From positions 8,590,001 to 8,654,000 of the forward strand of contig NZ_CP022203.1 in assembly GCF_002305895.1 (NCBI RefSeq): a DNA stretch of 64,000 nt, given 5' to 3'. Positions 57,625-64,000 of this stretch are shown piece after piece. Made by a program: the position numbers and the translations under genes. Each line of letters begins with the position of its first letter. Positions within the stretch are counted from its first letter, which is position 1. Below the pieces are notes generated by a model, which was not told the origin of the DNA, did not search any database, and saw only the letters and a list, made by a program, of their open reading frames with translations. This stretch comes from Corallococcus macrosporus DSM 14697 (GTDB taxonomy: Bacteria > Myxococcota > Myxococcia > Myxococcales > Myxococcaceae).

Positions 57625-58927
57625 CTGAGTCGTCCCCTCATTTGAGCCGAGCGTCAAGGGCCGTCCCCAGCGGTTGGCTGGTGCCGGAGCAGCGCGGGAA
57701 GCGGCAGTGAGGCGCGCGCTTTTCGGCGCCAGAGGTTGTCCTGCATCGTGCGGAGCATGTCGAAATCCATAACGCACGCCGAGGTGCATCGGTTCATTGA
57801 GGAAGCCGTCGGCCCGGACACCCATGCTAAGCGTGTGCTGTCGCTGTCCAATGCCACCTTGGGCGCCGTGCACGCCGCCAGCCTCTCGGTGAGGGCCATC
57901 GGACTGGCGCTCTCCCAGGCGCGGGGGTTGGAAGGCAAGCACGCCATCAAGCAGGTGGACCGACTGCTGTCCAACTCTGGCGTCGACGTGTGGCGACTGT
58001 TCGCGCAGTGGGTGCCCTTCGTGGTGGCCGAGCGCAAAGCGGTGACAGTCACCATTGACTGGACGGACTTCGAGTCGGACGACCACACCACGGTCGCCAT
58101 CCAGCTTGTCACCCGCCACGGCCGCGCCACGCCGTTGCTGTGGAAGACGGTGCCCAAGAGCGAGTTGGCCGGGCAGCGCAATGCCCATGAGGACGCGTTG
58201 CTGGAGCGATTGCACCAGGTGCTGCCCTCCGACGTGGAGGTGACGGTGCTCGCGGACCGAGGATTCGGAGACGTCGCCCTGTATGAATTGCTGGACAGAC
58301 TCAGCTTCGGCTACGTCATTCGCTTTCGTGGCGTCGTGCACGTCGAAAGTGCCGGAGGGGAGGTGCACAAGGCGAAGGAGTGGGTGCCCCCGACGGGCCG
58401 TCCGAAGTTGCTGCGCGGAGCGCGCGTCACCCAGGCCCGTTTCGGCGTGGGTGCCGTCGTCTGCGTGCACCAGAAGGGAATGAAAGAGGCCTGGTTTCTG
58501 GCGGCCAGCAGCAAGGAAGCCACTGCCACCGAGTTGGTGAAGGCCTACGGACGTCGCTTCACCTGCGAGGAGACGCACCGGGACATCAAGGACTTGCGCT
58601 TCGGCATGGGCCTGTCCGCCATCGCTATCGGCACCTGCGAGCGCCGCGACAGACTGTTGCTGCTGTCCGCCTTCGCCATGGCGCTGCTGACGCTGCTCGG
58701 CGCTGCGGGCGAAGCGACGGGGCTCGACAGGAAGTTCCGCGCCGACACCCGTAAGACGCGCGAGTACTCTCTCTTTCGGCAAGGCATCATCTACTACGGC
58801 GCCCTCGCCAACATGCGAGAGGAGTGGCTCCGCCCCCTCATGGAGAAATTCGCCGAGCTCATCCGCGAGCAGGCCGTCTTCCGCGAGGCATTCGGCTTCA
58901 TTTGATTCGAATGAGGGGACGGCTCAG
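57625..58927 (+). mobile_element. IS4-family insertion sequence inside a CRISPR spacer
   Basis: A 1303-bp element. The ends are imperfect inverted repeats: CTGAGTCGTCCCCTCATT at the left and CTGAGCCGTCCCCTCATT on the complement of the right (17 of 18 identical). It is flanked by the 9-bp duplication AGTCTCTCC. One transposase gene fills the element. Tips, duplication length and transposase motifs agree with IS4 (IS10-like) elements. Confidence 0.95.
57757..58905 (+). CDS. IS4-family transposase
   Basis: A 382-residue transposase. Catalytic residues are Asp101 (TIDWTDFES), Asp167 (VLADRGFGD) and Glu271. The IS4 signature Y(2)R(3)E(6)K is exact: YGRRFTCEETHRDIK, with Lys278. Length and motif spacing fit the IS10/IS4 groups. 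ATG 57757 is preferred to the TTG at 57736. The frame is intact, so the element may be active. It is transcribed opposite to the presumed direction of the CRISPR array. Confidence 0.93.
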   Translation: MSKSITHAEVHRFIEEAVGPDTHAKRVLSLSNATLGAVHAASLSVRAIGLALSQARGLEGKHAIKQVDRLLSNSGVDVWRLFAQWVPFVVAERKAVTVTIDWTDFESDDHTTVAIQLVTRHGRATPLLWKTVPKSELAGQRNAHEDALLERLHQVLPSDVEVTVLADRGFGDVALYELLDRLSFGYVIRFRGVVHVESAGGEVHKAKEWVPPTGRPKLLRGARVTQARFGVGAVVCVHQKGMKEAWFLAASSKEATATELVKAYGRRFTCEETHRDIKDLRFGMGLSAIAIGTCERRDRLLLLSAFAMALLTLLGAAGEATGLDRKFRADTRKTREYSLFRQGIIYYGALANMREEWLRPLMEKFAELIREQAVFREAFGFI

Positions 58928-58949
58928 AGTCTCTCCGGCACTATACTAC

Positions 58950-59624
58950 GTGCTCAACGCCTTTCGGCATCACGGCGAGCGGGACAGGCGCTACGCATCA
59001 TCGGCGCTTCCGGGCAGGTGCTCAACGCCTTTCGGCATCACGGCGAGCGGGACAACTTCCCGATGGCGGTGAATCGCCGGACACGGATGTGTGCTCAACG
59101 CCTTTCGGCATCACGGCGAGCGGGACCCATCCGCCTTTTCGAGTCCTGGATCGACCCTGCCGAGTGCTCAACGCCTTTCGGCATCACGGCGAGCGGGACA
59201 TCGCGGCTGGGTGACGATTTCAGGCGTCCTCACGTGCTCAACGCCTTTCGGCATCACGGCGAGCGGGACCGGCTATCGCATACTATTGTGCCTTTAGATT
59301 CAGTGCTCAACGCCTTTCGGCATCACGGCGAGCGGGACAACCCCACGAGGGCCGCGAGGTCCGACCCGCCCAGGTGCTCAACGCCTTTCGGCATCACGGC
59401 GAGCGGGACGGCAACACCGTGCCCGCGTCGCCCGTCGCCGTCAGGTGCTCAACGCCTTTCGGCATCACGGCGAGCGGGACCGGCGTCACCAACAACGTCA
59501 ACAACGGGGTGACGAAGTGCTCAACGCCTTTCGGCATCACGGCGAGCGGGACCGTGGTGCGTGGCGGCAGGCGTCGCCGCAGGAACAGGTGCTCAACGCC
59601 TTTCGGCATCACGGCGAGCGGGAC
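58950..59624 (-). CRISPR. CRISPR array, leader-proximal block of 10 repeats
   Basis: Ten identical 36-base repeats begin at 58950, 59018, 59091, 59164, 59234, 59303, 59374, 59445, 59517 and 59589. With the 62 repeats left of the IS element the array has 72 repeats and 71 spacers. The 13 bases 58937-58949 are the right part of the spacer that the IS split. This block is nearest cas2, so it should hold the newest spacers. Confidence 0.97.
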
Positions 59625-59873
59625 AGCCCGCCTGAATCTCCCAGCAATTCCGGCACCTTACAAGCCCCTTTTCAAGCACCTCCCCCTCCCTCCTCCAGGT
59701 TGGCTGCTCCAGACCCTACCCAGAATCGCCAACCCCATGAGAACACTCGGCTTTCATCGATCATGCACCTATTCACCTGTCAAAGAGCCTCAACCCCATG
59801 AACTCACAGGCGATTTCGCCCGTTTCGCCGTCGCGGGCCGCCGCCACGGCGAGGTGCTTGATTGTCGCCAACC
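59625..59873 (-). promoter_or_regulatory. Presumed CRISPR leader
   Basis: About 250 bases between the last repeat and the end of cas2, visibly less GC-rich than the surroundings, with pyrimidine-rich stretches on the plus strand. On the minus strand a TTGACA (59783-59778) could be a -35 element reading towards the array, but no good -10 follows at 16-18 bases. No gene is supported here. Leader identity is inferred from its place next to cas2 and the variant repeat at the far end of the array. Confidence 0.55.
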
Positions 59874-60167
59874 CTACAGCACCTTGAACGGTGCGGGCTC
59901 CTCCGGCCAGTCCTCCTTCGCGTTGATGGCGCGCACGCGCTCCACGCACCCGCCGCACAGGCCAATCACCAGCAACGTATCCACGGCGTCCATCCGCCGC
60001 GACAGCTCCCAGCGCAGCTTCTCCCGGTCCCGGTCCGTCAGCGAGCAACGGAAGACGGAGAGCTGCAACCACTCCCCATAGCCCTTCAGCAGGCCATGCA
60101 CCTTCCGCCACCGCTTCGGGTCGCGGATGTCATAGGTAATCAGATACCAACGCCTCGGCTCGGCCAT
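59874..60167 (-). CDS. cas2: CRISPR adaptation protein Cas2
   Basis: A 97-residue Cas2. The start [26 protein letters not shown] is the family signature, with YDI carrying the conserved Asp, and [10 protein letters not shown] and [12 protein letters not shown] follow. Cas2 bridges Cas1 dimers in spacer integration. Its ATG lies 3 bases after the cas4-cas1 stop, with AGGTGA as ribosome site inside the end of that gene. It is the last gene of the cas operon. Confidence 0.95.
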   Translation of the reverse strand: MAEPRRWYLITYDIRDPKRWRKVHGLLKGYGEWLQLSVFRCSLTDRDREKLRWELSRRMDAVDTLLVIGLCGGCVERVRAINAKEDWPEEPAPFKVL

Positions 60168-60170
60168 GGC

Positions 60171-61832
60171 TCACCTCAAGCGGAACGTCGCGAACAGCCC
60201 TGGCTTGCCGGTCCACTCCTTCTCCAGCAGCCGGACCTCCAGCTCCACCAGCCGCGCGTAGCTGAGCGAGTACCCCAGCACGTTGTGCTTCCACGTCTCC
60301 CGCTTGCGCCGCTCGTACAGCTCGATGGCCTTCGCCCGCCCCGTCTTGCTGAGCCAGACGTGCTCGGACGTCACCTCGAAGTCCGCGTCCGCGTCCCACG
60401 CCCGCCGGTTCACCGAGGCCACCAGCGGCATGTCCGCCAGCGGCACCCGGAACAGCTCCATCACGTCCAGGCCCAGCGGCCCCGCCGAGCCCCGAGGCTG
60501 GTGGTAGAAGCCAAACGCCACGTCCAGCCCCACCGCCCGGATGGCCGCCTCCACCTCCCGGTGGACCAGCCCGTACAGGAAGCCGAGCGCCGCGTTGAAC
60601 CGGTCCCTCGGGGGCCGCCGGTTGCGGCCATCGAAGCGCAGCCGCGCGTCCACGTCCTCGCCTTGCAGGTACGGCAGCGCCCCGAAGTACCGCGCCGCGC
60701 CCGCCCCCTCCAGCCCCAGGAGCACCTCCAACGACGGCGCCTCCGCGCACTTCGGCAACAACTCCCGGAGGTCCCGCACCGCCGAGGCCAACACCTTACG
60801 CGACTCCGTGTCACCGCGCGAGGCGCGCATCAGGAAGCGGAGCTGCCCCTCCAGCTTCGCCGCCACCAGGCGCCGGGCGAGCCCCAGGCACACCGCCTCC
60901 TGCCGGAGCGCCTCGAACTGCCGCAGCCGCCGGTGGACGCTCCCCGCCCCGCCAGTCAACCCGCCCAGGTACCGCCCCCCGGACGTGAACCAGTGCACGC
61001 CGATGTCGTTCTCCACGCAGTACGCCAGCGCCTGCGCGCTCACCTGCACCGCCCCGTGCGCGATGAGCGCCGACACCATTCGCCCTGGCTGCCGGGTCGG
61101 CTCGCCCTCCCCGTCTGGAGGCGTCACCACCAGTTGCTCCGACGACTTCCCCACCCGCGCCCCAGGCGTCGTGACGTGCAGCACCAACCGCACGTCGTCC
61201 TCCGGGAACAGCCGAGGCCGCTCCTCGCCAGCGCCGCTCCGCTCCTCCTCCGGGAGACACACGGGCGCCAGCGAGCACTTCGCGCACTTGCGCTCCTCCG
61301 GCGTCACCGGCGGACGTTCCCGTGACGCGCGCAACAGCCGGGCCCGCGACACCGCCGCCGCCACGTCGCGCCGCAGCGCCGCGTCCAACGGAAAAGACAC
61401 CGTCGTGTCCGTCTGGTGGTACCGGACCCGGCACTCCACGGGCGTCCCCGGGAAGCGCTCCTCCACCAGGAGCGCGTAGGCCCCCGCCTGGAGCCGGTCG
61501 CTCGGCCAGGCCTCCGGTGCGTCCCGGCCAGGCGCGTGACGCCCGCGCTTGTGCTCGTGGACGACCAGGGTGCCCTCGCGCGTCCTCAGCGCATCCACCC
61601 GACCATGAAGCCCCAGGGCCTCGCTGGCCAGCTCCAGTTCGACGCGCTCTCCTTCCTCTTGAAGCTGGACGTGCAGCCGCCGCCCCGCGAACACGGAGGC
61701 GTCGGCCACGCGCAGCTCCTCCACCTCTTCCAGGTAGAAGAGCCGCTCGCAGTACGCCAGCGCGTGCAATGCGTGCGTGCGGATGGACGGCTCGGCGACA
61801 TCGGGCTTCGGACTCGTGACAGGTACGTTCAT
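60171..61832 (-). CDS. cas4-cas1: Cas4-Cas1 fusion protein
   Basis: A 553-residue fusion. The N-terminal 190 residues are Cas4: HALHALAYCERLFYLEE (first Cys), GRVDAL and VVHEHKRG (RecB nuclease motif), LQAGAYALL, and CAKCSLAPVC (Fe-S Cys cluster). Cas1 follows, from about residue 215: LVVTPPDG, LSAQALAYC-like start, LGLEGAGAARYFGAL (catalytic Glu), FGFYHQPRGSAGPLGLDVMELFR (His and Asp). Together they trim, PAM-select and integrate new spacers. ATG 61832 has AAGG upstream; a TTG at 61877 would add 15 unconserved residues. Such fusions are known in dev-like and I-G systems. Confidence 0.93.
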   Translation of the reverse strand: MNVPVTSPKPDVAEPSIRTHALHALAYCERLFYLEEVEELRVADASVFAGRRLHVQLQEEGERVELELASEALGLHGRVDALRTREGTLVVHEHKRGRHAPGRDAPEAWPSDRLQAGAYALLVEERFPGTPVECRVRYHQTDTTVSFPLDAALRRDVAAAVSRARLLRASRERPPVTPEERKCAKCSLAPVCLPEEERSGAGEERPRLFPEDDVRLVLHVTTPGARVGKSSEQLVVTPPDGEGEPTRQPGRMVSALIAHGAVQVSAQALAYCVENDIGVHWFTSGGRYLGGLTGGAGSVHRRLRQFEALRQEAVCLGLARRLVAAKLEGQLRFLMRASRGDTESRKVLASAVRDLRELLPKCAEAPSLEVLLGLEGAGAARYFGALPYLQGEDVDARLRFDGRNRRPPRDRFNAALGFLYGLVHREVEAAIRAVGLDVAFGFYHQPRGSAGPLGLDVMELFRVPLADMPLVASVNRRAWDADADFEVTSEHVWLSKTGRAKAIELYERRKRETWKHNVLGYSLSYARLVELEVRLLEKEWTGKPGLFATFRLR

Positions 61833-61877
61833 GCCTTGGGGGCCCCCCGCCCCCGACTTCGCGACAACGACAGACAA

Positions 61878-62522
61878 CTACCCAGCGCCCTCCGCGAGCG
61901 GAATCCGCGGGAGCCGCTGGACCGCGGGCGCCTCCAGGACGTCTTCGAGCAGCCCCACCGCGTAGCGGGAGCCGCGAGTGCCCACATGGTCCACCCAGAC
62001 CGGCAGGGTGAGGGCACCCGCTGGCGCGACCAGGAAGGTCCTGCAGCTCGCGGGTGGGCGCCCCGCTGGCAGCAGGTGTGCGTCGTTGATGAGGTGCGTG
62101 GACTCACCCAAGGACCACGCCCCGCTCCGCGTCACCGTGCCAGGCTCGAGCATCGCCCGGATGACACGGACCTCCAGCGACTCCCGGGAGTCAACCTCCT
62201 CCCCGCTGTCACACCACACCACCAGCCGCGCTTCGATGACGAGTTGCTGCTGGTCCGGCGCGGCGTTCTCGTCATTCCCCTTGGCGACCTTCAGGTTCTT
62301 CGAGCGCCAGAAGGTGCGCAGCACCGTGCTGATGACGGGCGCGTTCAGCACCCCCGCCGTCACCCGGCAGCCCCGGTGCCGCTCCCGGTCCTGCTCGCCG
62401 ACGAGCGACAACAACGCGCCGTAGCACGTCGCGGGAGGCGGCAGGACCTCCGTCTCCACCAGCTCGCGCGCCCGCCCCTTGCGCCAGCACGCCACGGGCA
62501 CGGACAGTTCGAGCGCGATCAC
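61878..62522 (-). CDS. devS: Cas5 (DevS-like) Cascade subunit
   Basis: A 214-residue Cas5-family protein. The start VIALELSVPVACWRKGRARELVETEVLPPPATCYGALLSLVGE contains the N-terminal RAMP strand and the PPPATCYGALLSL helix typical of Cas5. The middle VLRTFWRSKNLKV and the late LINDAHLLP segments fit the MYXAN (DevS) branch. It caps the crRNA 5' handle in Cascade. The GTG at 62522 overlaps the cas7 stop by four bases, so it is translationally coupled. Confidence 0.85.
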   Translation of the reverse strand: MIALELSVPVACWRKGRARELVETEVLPPPATCYGALLSLVGEQDRERHRGCRVTAGVLNAPVISTVLRTFWRSKNLKVAKGNDENAAPDQQQLVIEARLVVWCDSGEEVDSRESLEVRVIRAMLEPGTVTRSGAWSLGESTHLINDAHLLPAGRPPASCRTFLVAPAGALTLPVWVDHVGTRGSRYAVGLLEDVLEAPAVQRLPRIPLAEGAG

Positions 62523-63427
62523 CTCTTCCCCGCCTCCATCCGCTTGCACGCCGCGCGGCAGGCGGCGACCACGCCCGCGTGCAGCTCCGCGCCCGACAGG
62601 ACCTCTCGCTCCTCGGCGCTCAGCCCCTCCACCGCCTGACCGCCCAACACCAACTCCTTCGCGGGGACGTCCCCGCTCTTCACCTTGCGCAGCAACGCGG
62701 CGAGCTCCACGCCGCCCGGTCGGGAGGACGGCTCGAAGGCGTACAGGATGCGCGGCGCGGCCTCCTGCGTGAGCCGGAAGACGACCGACTCCGGACTGAA
62801 GTCGAAGAGGAAGCGGCCATGGTTGCCAGCGACGGGCCCCAACGCGCAGAGCTGGTTCAACGCGGTCACCGCGCGGGCGGGGACCCGGAGCGCGTCCGGC
62901 GTCAACGCCACGCCATACTGGTAGCGCGTCGCGTGCATCTCCGTGCCGTAGGGGACGGGGTTGCTCCCCTTCTTCTGCGCGGAGGGCGTGGCCCCCGGGC
63001 TCGCGGCGTTGAAGGTGACGTCCCCGGACCACGGCGTGAGGCTCACCGCCCGGGACACCTCCAGCACCGCGCGGCGGACCTTCGCGGTGCCCTTGTCGCC
63101 TTCCTGCTTCGCGCCCTCCGCGGCCATGAAGCCCAGCAGGTCATCATCGATGTATGTCTTCTCCTTCGACTTCGCGGCCCAGGCGCTGAAGTCCTTGTCC
63201 TTCCATTCGTTGGCGCGCAGCGCGTCGTCATAGGTGCGGTTGCACGGCTCCAGCGCATTCAAGCGCCGCCGCAGGGCGAAGCGGATGGACTCGGCGGAGA
63301 CGGTGGTGTGGACCTGGCCGTTCCACACCAGCTTCTGGAGGCTGGTGATGTTCCCCTCGGTGAGGCCCCGGTTGTTGGCGGCGGTTCCCAGCGGCGTGAC
63401 GAAGGCGGCGAAGACGTGAAGGCTCAT
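62519..63427 (-). CDS. devR: Cas7 (DevR-like) Cascade backbone subunit
   Basis: A 302-residue protein of the DevR/Cst2/Csa2 family. The start LHVFAAFVTPLGTAANNRGLTEGN and SLQKLVWNGQVHTTVSAESIRFALRR match DevR, followed by TYDDALRANEWKDKDF, DLLGFM and EMHATRYQYGVAL. Multiple copies coat the crRNA. In M. xanthus the homologue devR also acts in fruiting-body development. It starts 28 bases after the cas8 stop. The dev name is by homology. Confidence 0.92.
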   Translation of the reverse strand: MSLHVFAAFVTPLGTAANNRGLTEGNITSLQKLVWNGQVHTTVSAESIRFALRRRLNALEPCNRTYDDALRANEWKDKDFSAWAAKSKEKTYIDDDLLGFMAAEGAKQEGDKGTAKVRRAVLEVSRAVSLTPWSGDVTFNAASPGATPSAQKKGSNPVPYGTEMHATRYQYGVALTPDALRVPARAVTALNQLCALGPVAGNHGRFLFDFSPESVVFRLTQEAAPRILYAFEPSSRPGGVELAALLRKVKSGDVPAKELVLGGQAVEGLSAEEREVLSGAELHAGVVAACRAACKRMEAGKR

Positions 63428-63455
63428 GACGTGACTCCAAGAACGTGTCGCTAGC

Positions 63456-64000
63456 TCAAGACTGCTCATCCGCGGCGGACTCATCGTCCGCAGACTCCAA
63501 CTCCGCCGCCTCGGGGCCCTGGCTCTGGTAACTGGCCAGCGCCACCAGCGCGAGGTCACGGGCCTCGCGCCACCGCTCAGGGCCCAGCAACGGCAGGACC
63601 TCCCGCCAGTGCTCCTGGAGTTCGCTGTTGCTGCCTGCCCGGCTCCACAGGTCCGCCAGCGCCGCGCGCACCTGCTCCGGCGTCTTCGCGCCGGCAAAGC
63701 CCAACCGCAGCCGCTCACGCTCCCCCTTGAGCCGGTTGGAGCGCGTGGCCTTCGGACTGTGTTCGGTGTCCTTGTAGATGCTCCTGAACCGGGCACGCAG
63801 TGCGAGGTGGACGCTCTGGACGAGCCACTGCTCGGCATCTCCCAGATACGAATGCATGGTGGTGAGCCCCTTCCTTTCGTGCCACAGCAGTGCGCCCAGG
63901 TTGTCCCGGTCGCGGTAGGTGTGAATGAAGCGCCCCTCCGCCGTCGTCGCCGTGGCGAAGCCCGCGTACCAGGGACGCGCGGCCGCGAGGTTCTCCGTGA
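63456..64000 (-). CDS. devT: Cas8a1/Csx13 (DevT-like), C-terminal part, cut by the window edge
   Basis: The frame is open from the right edge to the stop at 63456, at least 181 codons. Upstream of an internal Met it reads ARPWYAGFATATTAEGRF and YRDRDNLGALLWHERKGL, then GDAEQWLVQSVHLALRARF, with a helical region (RNRLKGERERLRL, LADLWSRAG, ALVALASYQS) to an acidic end. This is the C-terminal part of the MYXAN-type large subunit (DevT). The ATG at 63857 is internal, not the start. The N-terminal part, and probably cas3 and cas6, lie outside the window. Confidence 0.68.
   Translation of the reverse strand, partial: TENLAAARPWYAGFATATTAEGRFIHTYRDRDNLGALLWHERKGLTTMHSYLGDAEQWLVQSVHLALRARFRSIYKDTEHSPKATRSNRLKGERERLRLGFAGAKTPEQVRAALADLWSRAGSNSELQEHWREVLPLLGPERWREARDLALVALASYQSQGPEAAELESADDESAADEQS

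Noticed and set aside
59862-61325. A 487-codon plus-strand frame opposite cas2 and cas4-cas1
   Set aside because: Composition is that of an antisense shadow (Pro/Arg/Leu/Gln only); the minus strand has clear cas motifs.
61833-61877. TTG start at 61877 for the cas4-cas1 fusion
   Set aside because: The extra 15 residues are not family-like, and ATG 61832 has AAGG upstream.
62523-63032. Extension of the cas5 frame upstream to 63032
   Set aside because: That part overlaps cas7 and has shadow composition. The GTG at 62522 overlaps the cas7 stop in the usual way.

Overview
The window reads as a chromosome segment of a myxobacterium close to Myxococcus or Corallococcus. Base composition is very GC-rich, genes are packed with ATGA start/stop overlaps, and several families are typical of that group: DUF2378/TIGR02265, TIGR02270 HEAT proteins, Imm11 proteins, a long Ser/Thr kinase-ATPase, a dev-like (MYXAN) CRISPR-Cas locus and a lipoprotein toxin cassette resembling SitBAI. 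No rRNA, tRNA or replication origin was seen.

Left part (1-22453). A secreted protein and two small exported proteins come first. Then follows T6SS effector module A (3160-8984): DUF2169 chaperone, a beta-ketoacyl-synthase-like protein without catalytic residues, a PAAR-like DUF4150 protein ending in a metzincin-type protease domain, a probable exported immunity protein, and a TIGR02270 HEAT protein. A 146-bp copy of the 3' end of the downstream alpha/beta hydrolase gene lies on the left of the module; the original lies on its right beside IS66 and transposon debris. Next are an ATPase, a broken small gene, a TolC/adaptor/RND efflux operon (12178-17960) and a four-gene lipid operon (18038-22453).

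Middle (22522-33819). An orphan Imm11 gene and a less GC-rich gene with an HEPN-type motif are followed by a nested pile of transposons. Two IS701 copies stand head to tail and share TTAA sites. One is split by IS66 (8-bp duplication). The other is split by a 3.35-kb three-gene transposon with a zinc ribbon, a DD35E transposase and an AAA ATPase (5-bp duplication).

Middle right (33949-48235). Methyltransferase, large kinase-ATPase-TPR protein, ExoD, DUF2378, an NmrA-like reductase, a Fic gene remnant and a helical-repeat protein precede T6SS module B on the minus strand: DUF4150, DUF6484, AHH nuclease toxin, Imm11, HEAT, KS-like and Imm49. Modules A and B share delivery parts but carry unrelated toxins.

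Right part (48236-64000). A solitary CRISPR-repeat-like sequence lies in a gene-free stretch. A SitBAI-like cassette follows (beta-barrel, Tox-REase-5 lipoprotein, Imm52). Then comes a CRISPR array of 72 repeats whose 62nd spacer is split by an IS4-family element with a 9-bp duplication. The leader-side interval, cas2, a cas4-cas1 fusion, cas5/devS, cas7/devR and the C-terminal part of cas8a1/devT run to the edge on the minus strand. Overall this is a defence and competition region in which phage immunity, contact-dependent toxins and mobile elements are interleaved.
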